Assembly: GCA_019090455.1 (NCBI GenBank)
Contig: JAHRWA010000043.1
Location: 62,001-126,000, forward strand
Source of the DNA: Pseudomonadales bacterium
Lineage (GTDB): Bacteria; Pseudomonadota; Gammaproteobacteria; Pseudomonadales; DC-out160
DNA: 64,000 nt
Reading direction: 5' to 3'
The number at the start of each line of letters is the position of its first letter. Position 1 is the stretch's first letter. Positions 26,801 to 32,512 of this stretch are shown in pieces. The notes below the pieces were generated by a model. It worked only from the letters and a program-made list of their open reading frames with translations. It made no database searches and was not told where the DNA came from. The position numbers and the translations under genes were made by a program.

Positions 26801-28846
26801 TCTCAGAATTATTTGGATCGTTTTAGTTATTTGAGTCAGCAAGTTGTTTCTGGCACGAAAAATCTAACTGAATTGGATTTCATATTGCCCAATGAAAAGA
26901 CTGAAGTTCAGCCGGTAGTTTTAGAATCAGTGGATATTCATACGATCGAAATTTCTAAAGTGAGTGAGTTGGACACCGTAGTCGATAGAATCGTGCAGCA
27001 ATGCGTAATGTCTCCCAACGCTATTGCGATTAAATGGGACAGTACTGAGCTGACCTACGCTGAGTTGAATAAACGCAGCTCCCAGTGGGCAGGGATACTT
27101 AAGGAAGGTGGGGTTAAATCTGGCGATAGAGTCGTGGTTTGTCTTGAGCCGAGTTTGGAATTATATTCGGCTTTATTGGGAGTACTCAAAGCCGGAGCGA
27201 CTTATGTACCAGTAGATGTAGATTATCCCGCCGATCGAATACGTTATATTATTGAAGACTCCGATGCACATTGTTGGATTACACAAAATTGTGTGGAATC
27301 TAAAATCGTCGAGTCGGGTGTTAACGTTGATTTCGGAAAATTGATGTTAATCGAAAATATTTCATCCGATCTCGCGCGTTTTTCAGAGTTCAATTCCGCT
27401 GAGTATTTTCCCTCTTCTAATGATTTGATGTATTTGATCTATACCTCTGGCTCCACTGGAAAGCCCAAAGGAGCAGGGGTCTATCACAAGGGCGTATCCA
27501 ATTTGTTAAGTTGGTACGAGGATGAGCTGAGTATCACCTCTGCAGATTCATGCTTGCTGGTGAGTTCCGTGGGTTTTGATTTGACTCAGAAGAACCCTTG
27601 GGTTGCATTTTGTAATGGCGCCAAATTAGTGATTCCAACCATGGATCAATACGACCCTGATGTGATCGCGCGTTGCTTAGTGGATGATTCAATTTCTTGG
27701 CTTAACTGTGCCCCCAGTGCTTTTTATCCGATAGTCGACGAAGGTCATTTAGAAGGTTATCCCTTTAGATCACTGCGACATGTGGTATTGGGAGGTGAAC
27801 CTATACGCCTAGGTTTCTTAGATCAGTGGCTAACTGACCACACGGACGTGACTTTGACGAATAGTTACGGTCCTACAGAATGTACTGATGTTGTGGCGTC
27901 CTATTCTTATGCGAAAGAGGATAGGTTTGCTAATTTGCCTATTGGAAAAGCGATACCCAACGTTGACATCTATATCCTAAATGATAGAAACCAGCTGCTA
28001 GCCCCAGGCTTTGCCGGTGAACTTTGTATTGGTGGTGAGGCTGTGGGAGCGGGATATTTCAATAAGCCGGAATTAACGAACACTGCCTTTATTCCTAATC
28101 CATTCGGCACCGGTTTGCTCTACAAAACCGGTGATATTGTTCGATTGATTCGTAATACAGGCGGGTTGATTGAATATATTGGACGTAAAGATTTCCAGGT
28201 AAAAGTAAGAGGTCTTCGAATTGAACTGGGTGAAATAGAGACTGCCTTGCGTCAACAAGAAGGTGTGTTGGATGCAATGGTTCTTGTGGAAGAAGAGCAT
28301 ATAATCGCTTATGCCTTATGTGCTAGTGGCAGTTCTGGTGGCAGTATTACTGGAAATAAACCAAAAGAAATAGAGACTGATGGCGGTTCACTGAGACAGG
28401 GTTTGCGATCATTTTTACCCGACTTCATGCTGCCGAACTACTGCATCGTTGTGGATAAATGGCCGTTAACACCAAATGGAAAAATTGATCGCGGTGCACT
28501 TCCTGCACCGATGACTTTAGCCGGTAATGAATTTGTCGCACCGTCTTCGGATACGGAAATTCGAGTAGCGCAAATTTGGTGTGACGTGCTGAATGTTGAG
28601 AAGGTGGGTATGTTAGATAATTTCTTCGATTTAGGGGGACATTCTTTGTTGGCGGCAAGGGTGATTTCTAAGTTGCGCAGAGAGTTTGAAGTGGAAATTT
28701 CATTGCGAGTGCTATTTGAAATGAACACTGTGAATGATATTGCAAAGTATATAGATCAATTGAATTGGGCTGTGGAATCTCAATGTCACGGCGAGTCACT
28801 TGGCACGAATGAAGATGGTGCAGATATGGAGGAGGGGTTCCTGTAG
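20672..28846 (+). CDS. Nonribosomal peptide synthetase NRPS-3 (docking-C-A-T-C-C'-A-T)
   Basis: A 2724-aa, two-module NRPS whose ATG overlaps the NRPS-2 stop (ATGA), with GAGGAAG 7 nt upstream. Domains by residue: TubC-type N-terminal docking domain (1-52), C (73-510, HHIISDG), A1 (~527-1060), T1 (~1090, IGGHS), C (1159-1627, HHIVSDG), C'-type domain (~1638-2080, with CHLVADG instead of HHxxxDG), A2 (~2103-2620), T2 (~2649, LGGHS) and an acidic tail. The A1 code reads DFWNIGMVHK, the known threonine code, so Thr is a strong prediction. A2 reads DLKNVGSDVK, the same unassigned class as NRPS-1 A2 and A3. There is no TE or reductase, so the chain must pass to another protein, most likely NRPS-1. 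Confidence 0.97.
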   Translation: MTVYSIISKLDKAGIKVWVDSGQLKVKAPKGALTKELKAELVEYKAELIQFLPSIETVGKKEDAIPTVARDLDLELSYAQKRMWFLSQLEPNNTAYHIRSALEITGSLDIHALQRALKKLKYRHESLRTTFVETDGIPLQRICKEGAFVLPVEQQGEDDLVVLFSQFVDAPFDLVSGPLFRAKLVQKGHEQYVLMISMHHIISDGWSTAVMISELSALYASCSMNVADTLPEVVLQYVDYAYWQKSWLSGEREDRQLKYWTRQLTQVPVLEVPTDFSRPSVKSTAGGVVSFDIESRLVKQAKTVAQENRASIFMVMLSAFNCLLYRYSGQDDFAVGSPIANRPNAQLEGTVGLFVNTLAMRARFNEGDTFSEHLSSVQSMTLDAFEHQDIPFERIVDVLGVSRDMSHTPIFQVMFVLQNTPGDAKVKLPGVVVEALKIERDTSPMDFTITLVEEKDGTISGELEYCTDFFTSSTAETICRHYVSYLESALANPDQPVSSVDYISESDKHVLLDEWGTSTQVYDDALTIDAWFEQSVNRYPRHIALTEGEDFLTYASLNGRANQVARHLITLGVGKDSFVGISLERSTNVVIAILAVLKAGATYVPIDSSNPVERIEFILHDARVNLVITDSESRKAIPEVNRASETNRTCIEIDKTQIWDHYCADNLTVKSVDATGIAYVIYTSGTTGKPKGVQIPHSNVARLFLATDSAYHFDDKDVWTLFHSYAFDFSVWEIWGALLYGGRLVVVPRMTARSPADFYSLLQKEQVTVLNQTPTAFTHLIKEDEVVSAEAGNHSQLSLRYVIFGGEALDFASLQGWVERHGIQSPKLINMYGITETTVHVSYYEVTHGDLISRRSLIGRPIDDLSLVILDHHLQLVPPGIPGEMYVGGPGVAKGYLHRPELTAERFVSMPARLGGTRMYRTGDLARYVRDEDSSGCIEYLGRIDDQVKIRGFRIELGEIESTLTAFEQVRGSVATFYRSDTGQEYLVAYVHGDVDLKGSDKVGTLDVAELKRFLQERLPEYMVPTQIIVLDQFPLTSNGKVDKKALPAPNFQAVALEGLVGPSSDDEIGILQIWQEVLGIARISVDSNFFEIGGHSLLATQVISRIRKSFNIELSLRLVFESPTIQLLAALVAEARLTQSGVELPSAIVPRPDEVANVLTFAQHRLWFVDQLDQQISAYNLPSALLLTGKLDAQVLENSFRIILDRHSVLCTQYQDEDGVPITTRKDPSTWCLERQDLELMLPAGSTFNEVGGNSFIKSAIEEHAEVLFNLATDWLFVAKLIRCNEDQHVLLINMHHIVSDGWSMGVLLNELKILLNESKILLHEPNKEVNGPTINSASHVQDVSLLPALEVDYEDYAYWQREWLQGENLERLKQYWIDALAGAPAVLRLPTDYPRPEKPTFNGAHLNIDLGVDLTKALYAYCDENGMTPFMVLMAAYQIFLARYTHQDDICVGIPIANRNQYEIEGLIGFFVNGLIIRGKQNGNPTRQAFTETIRDVALGAFAHQDMPMDVLIDALQLSGGGGYSPGAQVAFALQNMPDLEDLSMPGLAVNLLERAHKTAKYELTLLLEERDDCIAGVLEYNTDLFKPETIALMAVHYKNILNQLLSEPDQTIATIDLVLPEDLKSALGCDQEQVQILPFSPNELDVYLDLVREPDSLNNSIGATGLFEQRIDEGLFRESYTELVKQFPLMKAQVITSELPYVDVAYFKIESNRTLEPIIRDFSSREWSDSDIAKLIRETIYHPYDIADGELYKFHLFRLDGERTLMVISVCHLVADGAAMCNSFQDLFKIMQAIDDGVVPAEFNDNLQEYVHSSRQTFDSSDIIQFWQEQSADIEALQFSMPQQQLVSDTSGLEKNELDCAERIEENIVLDKEVFQAIKYYCAENSVHPATYFKTLYTLLLHYYCRPQSHFYFNEVVGGRSRQFLRTFGCLFQSLPTIIPQELMASDKSVVDIFDYFQSYKVKARQYDKLTQFSQGRVLPKGEQSFLYNYYNFISQVKWNGEIENVVPHPPLQDGPVQFIVQEFIDHFRLNFIFNNGLFSSQNYLDRFSYLSQQVVSGTKNLTELDFILPNEKTEVQPVVLESVDIHTIEISKVSELDTVVDRIVQQCVMSPNAIAIKWDSTELTYAELNKRSSQWAGILKEGGVKSGDRVVVCLEPSLELYSALLGVLKAGATYVPVDVDYPADRIRYIIEDSDAHCWITQNCVESKIVESGVNVDFGKLMLIENISSDLARFSEFNSAEYFPSSNDLMYLIYTSGSTGKPKGAGVYHKGVSNLLSWYEDELSITSADSCLLVSSVGFDLTQKNPWVAFCNGAKLVIPTMDQYDPDVIARCLVDDSISWLNCAPSAFYPIVDEGHLEGYPFRSLRHVVLGGEPIRLGFLDQWLTDHTDVTLTNSYGPTECTDVVASYSYAKEDRFANLPIGKAIPNVDIYILNDRNQLLAPGFAGELCIGGEAVGAGYFNKPELTNTAFIPNPFGTGLLYKTGDIVRLIRNTGGLIEYIGRKDFQVKVRGLRIELGEIETALRQQEGVLDAMVLVEEEHIIAYALCASGSSGGSITGNKPKEIETDGGSLRQGLRSFLPDFMLPNYCIVVDKWPLTPNGKIDRGALPAPMTLAGNEFVAPSSDTEIRVAQIWCDVLNVEKVGMLDNFFDLGGHSLLAARVISKLRREFEVEISLRVLFEMNTVNDIAKYIDQLNWAVESQCHGESLGTNEDGADMEEGFL
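24602..24643 (+). repeat. 2 x 21-bp in-frame tandem duplication in the second C domain of NRPS-3
   Basis: Units 24602-24622 and 24623-24643 differ at only a few bases, and a partial third copy follows from 24644. They encode NELKILL-NESKILL-HEPN just after the HHIVSDGWSMGVLL motif, extending a helix/loop that is shorter in the other C domains of this locus. Confidence 0.85.
25582..26910 (+). other. Atypical condensation-like domain C' in NRPS-3, second C of a C-C' tandem
   Basis: Residues ~1638-2080 open with ILPFSPNELDVYLDL and share the 'YYC-EN-xHPATYF' helix, 'FLYNYYNF' strand and 'FILPNEK' end with the C' domains of NRPS-1 and NRPS-2. The active-site motif is CHLVADG: the first His is Cys, while the second, normally catalytic, His and the Asp are kept. 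It is the most diverged of the three. Confidence 0.75.
28802..28843 (+). other. Acidic C-terminal tail of NRPS-3, candidate docking motif
   Basis: The final 14 residues (GTNEDGADMEEGFL) resemble the NRPS-2 end (DFEEVTL): D-hydrophobic-E-E, two residues, terminal Leu. A partner with a TubC-type domain is expected. The N-terminus of NRPS-1 is outside the window and is the obvious candidate. Confidence 0.5.
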
Positions 28847-28916
28847 TTAACGGATGTAGTTAATGGAATTAGTTAATGGAATTAGTTAATGGATGTAGTT
28901 AACGGATGTAGATAGC
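28841..28916. repeat. Tandem array of 13-bp units spanning the NRPS-3 stop and following gap
   Basis: Five 13-bp units lie at 28852-28864, 28865-28877, 28878-28890, 28891-28903 and 28904-28916, of two types (ggatgtagttaat and ggaattagttaat). A partial copy at 28842-28851 (tgtagttaac) contains the TAG stop of NRPS-3. The array fills the whole gap up to the next gene. A 13-bp unit shifts frame, so it could only expand after the stop codon. Confidence 0.93.
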
Positions 28917-28920
28917 GGGG

Positions 28921-30714
28921 GTGCTCAAAGTCAGTATGATAAAAAAAATAATTCAACAGAGTTCTAGCCAAGTTGTGTCTTGGGTCACCTCCCAGCACGC
29001 GCTACGAAATATTTTAATCTTAACTTCCATTCTATGTTTACCTGGATTGTTCATGGATATCCATAGTGATGATTATTGGCATTATGCTTTTATCAATGAT
29101 GCATTACCCATTAAAGAAATAAATGATATTTCGTTATTTAAACTGTTTTCATTTGTCGATGCTGATCCTGAGCGCTTAGTCCAGTTAGTTGATATTGGCT
29201 TCCTGCCTTGGTGGACTTATGAAGGCTACAAAATTATGTTTTGGCGGCCACTGAGTGAATTGACCCATTGGCTTGATTACACATTATGGCCATCGCATGG
29301 CGGTGTGATGCATTTTCAAAGCATTTTATGGTATCTGGCGCTGCTGACGGTTTTATTCAAATTGTATGGGCGATTGCAGGTAGGAAAGTTAGCAGTAGGT
29401 TTGGCTGTACTCTTTTATGCTGTGGATGCGAGTCATGCCGTTAATCTCACTTGGATAGCGGGGCGTAATGCATTACTGGCTACATTTTTTGGATTGTCAG
29501 TGCTGTATTTTCACGTACGTGCTCGACAAGATGAGTGGATACTAGGTCACTTTTTAGCATTGCTTTGTTTAGTTCTGGGGTTGTTGTCGGCAGAATATCA
29601 TATGGCTGTGGGAGCCTACCTGTTCGCTTATGCCGTGATCTTAGATAAAAAGGGGGCAATAAAGGGGTTTGTATCCTTGCTGCCCTATTTGTTTGTGGTT
29701 GGTGCTTGGTGGATGTTTTATAAAAATGCTGGCTTTGGAGCTGAAGGAACAAATGGGTTCTACCTTGATCCCGTGGAAGATCCCATTGTGTACCTGACGG
29801 CTATGTCGCATCGTATCGTTGCATTGCTAGGGAGTCAGTGGGGATTTGTACCCGCTGATTTGTATCGTGGCGGCATGCGCCCTTATCAATTCGCAATGGG
29901 AGTGTTGGTATTATTGGCTGTGTTATATCTTTTAAAGCCCCTCTTTAAGGATAAATTGGTCCGTTTCTGGTGTTTAGGTATGCTGATTAGTGCGTTACCT
30001 GCTTGTGCGCCTGCACCGAGTGATCGCTTTCTTTTATATATTGGTCTAGGAGCCTGTGGAATTCTCGGTGTGTTTTTTCAGTATTGGTACGATGGTTTGA
30101 AAAGTGGTAACGCTCTCTCCAAGGGGCGAGTGGTTGTGGCGAACACCATGGTTGCTTTTCAACTTGTTATTCCCGTTTTGTTATTTCCTTTGGTCATGTA
30201 TTCCACGCAGATTGCAGGAGACTCTATTCGCGATAGTGCAGCTTCCATTTCGAATACGCATAATGTAGAGGGGAAAAAACTCGTGTTATTTAATTCGCCA
30301 GCTTGGCTAACCACCTATCTTTATACCATCTGGTATCATGATGAGGTTCCATTGCCGAATAAGGTCTGGGGGCTGACCACCGAAAATACGGTGAACCGAG
30401 GCAATGAGGGGTTTCTGAAGCCAGTGAGTGAATATGAAGTGGAAGTTTCGTTAAAGGATGGTTTTATGACGGGCTTTGATAAAATATACAGAGACTACCA
30501 AGCTTATACACTCGATGTTGGCGATGTGGTGAAATTAGATGGCATGAGTATTCGTATCGTTGCATTAACGGAAGATCTTCGACCAAAAACAGTGATATTT
30601 AAATTCGATTTACCTCTCAATGATCCTGATTTAATATGGCTAATCTATAATAAAGATCATCAGTATGTTGATCTGGAAATGCCAGAGATCGGTGAGACAA
30701 TTGCATTGAATTGA
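28921..30714 (+). CDS. Polytopic membrane protein, GT-C glycosyltransferase-like
   Basis: A 597-aa protein with an N-terminal hydrophobic segment, then about ten more, and a soluble C-terminal part of ~150 residues. After the first membrane segment comes DIHSDDYWHY; an acidic pair in the first extracytoplasmic loop is a hallmark of GT-C fold enzymes that use lipid-linked sugars. I cannot name a family or substrate. The GTG at 28921 is the longest start; an in-frame ATG at 28936 (MIKKIIQQ) is an alternative, and neither has a well-spaced ribosome-binding site. It is 74 nt from NRPS-3 across a repeat array, so it may be cotranscribed and could glycosylate a cell-surface partner or the peptide (inference only). 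Confidence 0.7.
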   Translation: MLKVSMIKKIIQQSSSQVVSWVTSQHALRNILILTSILCLPGLFMDIHSDDYWHYAFINDALPIKEINDISLFKLFSFVDADPERLVQLVDIGFLPWWTYEGYKIMFWRPLSELTHWLDYTLWPSHGGVMHFQSILWYLALLTVLFKLYGRLQVGKLAVGLAVLFYAVDASHAVNLTWIAGRNALLATFFGLSVLYFHVRARQDEWILGHFLALLCLVLGLLSAEYHMAVGAYLFAYAVILDKKGAIKGFVSLLPYLFVVGAWWMFYKNAGFGAEGTNGFYLDPVEDPIVYLTAMSHRIVALLGSQWGFVPADLYRGGMRPYQFAMGVLVLLAVLYLLKPLFKDKLVRFWCLGMLISALPACAPAPSDRFLLYIGLGACGILGVFFQYWYDGLKSGNALSKGRVVVANTMVAFQLVIPVLLFPLVMYSTQIAGDSIRDSAASISNTHNVEGKKLVLFNSPAWLTTYLYTIWYHDEVPLPNKVWGLTTENTVNRGNEGFLKPVSEYEVEVSLKDGFMTGFDKIYRDYQAYTLDVGDVVKLDGMSIRIVALTEDLRPKTVIFKFDLPLNDPDLIWLIYNKDHQYVDLEMPEIGETIALN

Positions 30715-30762
30715 TATCCCTTAAGAGTGTGGTTTTTTCTTAGTGTGGCGTCGTTATACCCG

Positions 30763-31947
30763 CTAGAAAATCGCGTCGAGTGTGATGCTATAGGCTCTTA
30801 TTGAATTAAAATCCGCTACAATGTTTTGTAGTAACCCGGAGCTACCCTCGTCTATTTTGATGTGTTGTATTTCAAGTTTTAACGCCGTATTTTCCCTGAA
30901 ATCATACCGTAAACCCAATGTGATTGATTTCTCCGTTAATGTTCTCGATTTAATAAAATCTTCAATCGCATTCGCTAAGTTAGGCGTTTGTACTTTTAGC
31001 GTTTCAAGTCCATTATATTTTTCGTCCGTTGTTATTCCAGAAAAGGTTAAATGCGGCAGAACGGGACCGAAATGATAGCCGAATAGAGCATACCATCCAA
31101 CGGTATCAGCGACGAGACCGTTGGTTATCTTCATTGTGTACTCACTCATGAAAAGAAAATTTTCATGTTCTGACGTGATCCCTATTCCGGAAAATTTACC
31201 GTCGAGGTCTGAGATATCCAACTGGTCCTCCACTATTGCAGGGGCAAAGGCGATTAAGGCAGCTTCTAAATGGGGTGCGTCGGTAAAACTGAATCGGCCT
31301 GTAGAATGACCTAATCGGAAGCTTGCGAGATCGCTAGTTAATGTGATATTTGCACCATAAATGCTAGAAACTTCTATTTTTATATCGAAATCATTGACTG
31401 AGATAGTTTGATAACTCGATCCTACGAACCCCTGTATCGCAAGAGACCAATTTCCAATTTGCTGACGTTTTATCAGATCTAGCCCTTCAAATTCGGTAAA
31501 TCCAGTTTGAATATAAACATCAATTGGAGGGGTCACCCAGGGATAGGTGTAACTGATACCGATATAATCGGAAATCATAAAGAAGGGGATAGGCAATTTT
31601 CCGGCACGTAGATCATAATATTCATTTAATTCCATTTTTAAGAATGCCAGCTTTACATCGGGAGCGTATTCATCGATGCCACGCGCACTAAATTGAATAG
31701 TGAAGCTGGTACGATCTTGGACCGGGGCAGTGAATTGAATTCCCACGAGAGACAGGGGATCAAATCTCAGATCGTCGTTGGCTGATAAAAAGGTTGCGTC
31801 TTCTGTACTCGTAGTCATGACGCCTGTTGTGATGAAGCCACTAATAACAAAGTCATCGACAATCGCTGAGCAGGGAAAGCTTATTGAGTTTATTACGATT
31901 GCGGTAATAATCCATGGCCAAATCCATTTTGGTCCGTCTCGTTTCAA
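30763..31947 (-). CDS. Outer-membrane beta-barrel (porin-like) protein
   Basis: A secreted protein of ~394 aa with a hydrophobic segment ending FPCSA, a plausible signal peptidase I site. It then has alternating amphipathic strands and ends in SITLDAIF; a terminal Phe is typical of proteins inserted by the BAM complex. Stretches such as YYDLRAGKLPIPFFMISDYIGISYTYPW look like phosphate-selective-porin or DUF-type barrels that run alongside PstS-like proteins. The frame is open back to 32037, but that would overlap the upstream gene by 65 nt. A TTG at 31947, preceded by CAGGA and just before LKRDGPK, gives a normal signal peptide, so I prefer it. It is last in the presumed kinase operon. Confidence 0.75.
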   Translation of the reverse strand: MKRDGPKWIWPWIITAIVINSISFPCSAIVDDFVISGFITTGVMTTSTEDATFLSANDDLRFDPLSLVGIQFTAPVQDRTSFTIQFSARGIDEYAPDVKLAFLKMELNEYYDLRAGKLPIPFFMISDYIGISYTYPWVTPPIDVYIQTGFTEFEGLDLIKRQQIGNWSLAIQGFVGSSYQTISVNDFDIKIEVSSIYGANITLTSDLASFRLGHSTGRFSFTDAPHLEAALIAFAPAIVEDQLDISDLDGKFSGIGITSEHENFLFMSEYTMKITNGLVADTVGWYALFGYHFGPVLPHLTFSGITTDEKYNGLETLKVQTPNLANAIEDFIKSRTLTEKSITLGLRYDFRENTALKLEIQHIKIDEGSSGLLQNIVADFNSIRAYSITLDAIF

Positions 31948-31972
31948 AGTAGTGATATCCTGTATTGTTACG

Positions 31973-32407
31973 CTAGTTAGCGAGAAGAAAAATGACCTTA
32001 ACTCGTTCATTAACCTGTGCGGCATCGATATAACCAATAGATTGTTTATCTTCGCTAATTTTTTTCAGCATTTCCTTTGAGGATCGTACTTCTTCTGGAG
32101 CTGTCCCTTTTCCAGAAAAAAGTATTTTAGCCCAATAGGACGATAGCCGTCTGCCTGATTTGCCAACGACATTTTTATAAAATGATTTTGATAAGGGGTT
32201 TTTACGGTGTAAATTCAACGGTCGTACTTTTCGGCCTTGAGGGTAGGCTTTGACTTGTTTGAGAAACAGCATGCTGATTTGTTTTTTGGTTAATTGGGAT
32301 ACAGGATTGTTCGGGTGCACAATGACGGCAATATCAGCTCGTAATTTTGTTGGTAGTGCTAGGACCATAGAGCACATAAATATTAAAGATAAGATACTCC
32401 TATTCAA
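31973..32407 (-). CDS. Small PstS-like periplasmic phosphate-binding-family protein
   Basis: A 144-aa protein with an N-terminal signal peptide (hydrophobic stretch to ~residue 24, LRADIAVIVHP). It continues with the typical small-PstS pattern: NPVSQLTKKQISMLFLKQ, then GRKVRPLNLHRKNPLSKSFY and a C-terminal SIGYIDAAQVNERVKVIF. It is far shorter than true PstS (~320 aa), so it is a one-lobe member of the superfamily of unknown ligand. Such proteins are often found beside a beta-barrel and sensory genes, as here. Likely cotranscribed with the regulator upstream (105-nt gap) and the barrel downstream (about 25 nt). Confidence 0.8.
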   Translation of the reverse strand: MNRSILSLIFMCSMVLALPTKLRADIAVIVHPNNPVSQLTKKQISMLFLKQVKAYPQGRKVRPLNLHRKNPLSKSFYKNVVGKSGRRLSSYWAKILFSGKGTAPEEVRSSKEMLKKISEDKQSIGYIDAAQVNERVKVIFLLAN

Positions 32408-32512
32408 ATCCAGTTTTCCTAATCGATATATTTGGACTGGTTTTGTACTACATTATTGTTTTCTTTGTAAAGAGGGTTTCGTTTTTAATTATCTAATTAA
32501 TGTTGTTTCCAC

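Noticed and set aside
1-28846. Siderophore synthesis as the role of the NRPS locus
   Set aside because: There is no Fur-box-like sequence, TonB receptor, hydroxamate or catechol enzyme, or Asp/His beta-hydroxylase gene in the window. The MFS exporter alone is not enough.
28841-28916. CRISPR-like array
   Set aside because: Units are 13 bp, directly adjacent and without spacers, so this is a simple tandem repeat.
31948-32037. Longer start of the porin-like gene at 32037
   Set aside because: It would overlap the PstS-like gene by 65 nt and put a polar stretch before the signal peptide. The TTG at 31947 behind CAGGA gives a normal signal sequence.
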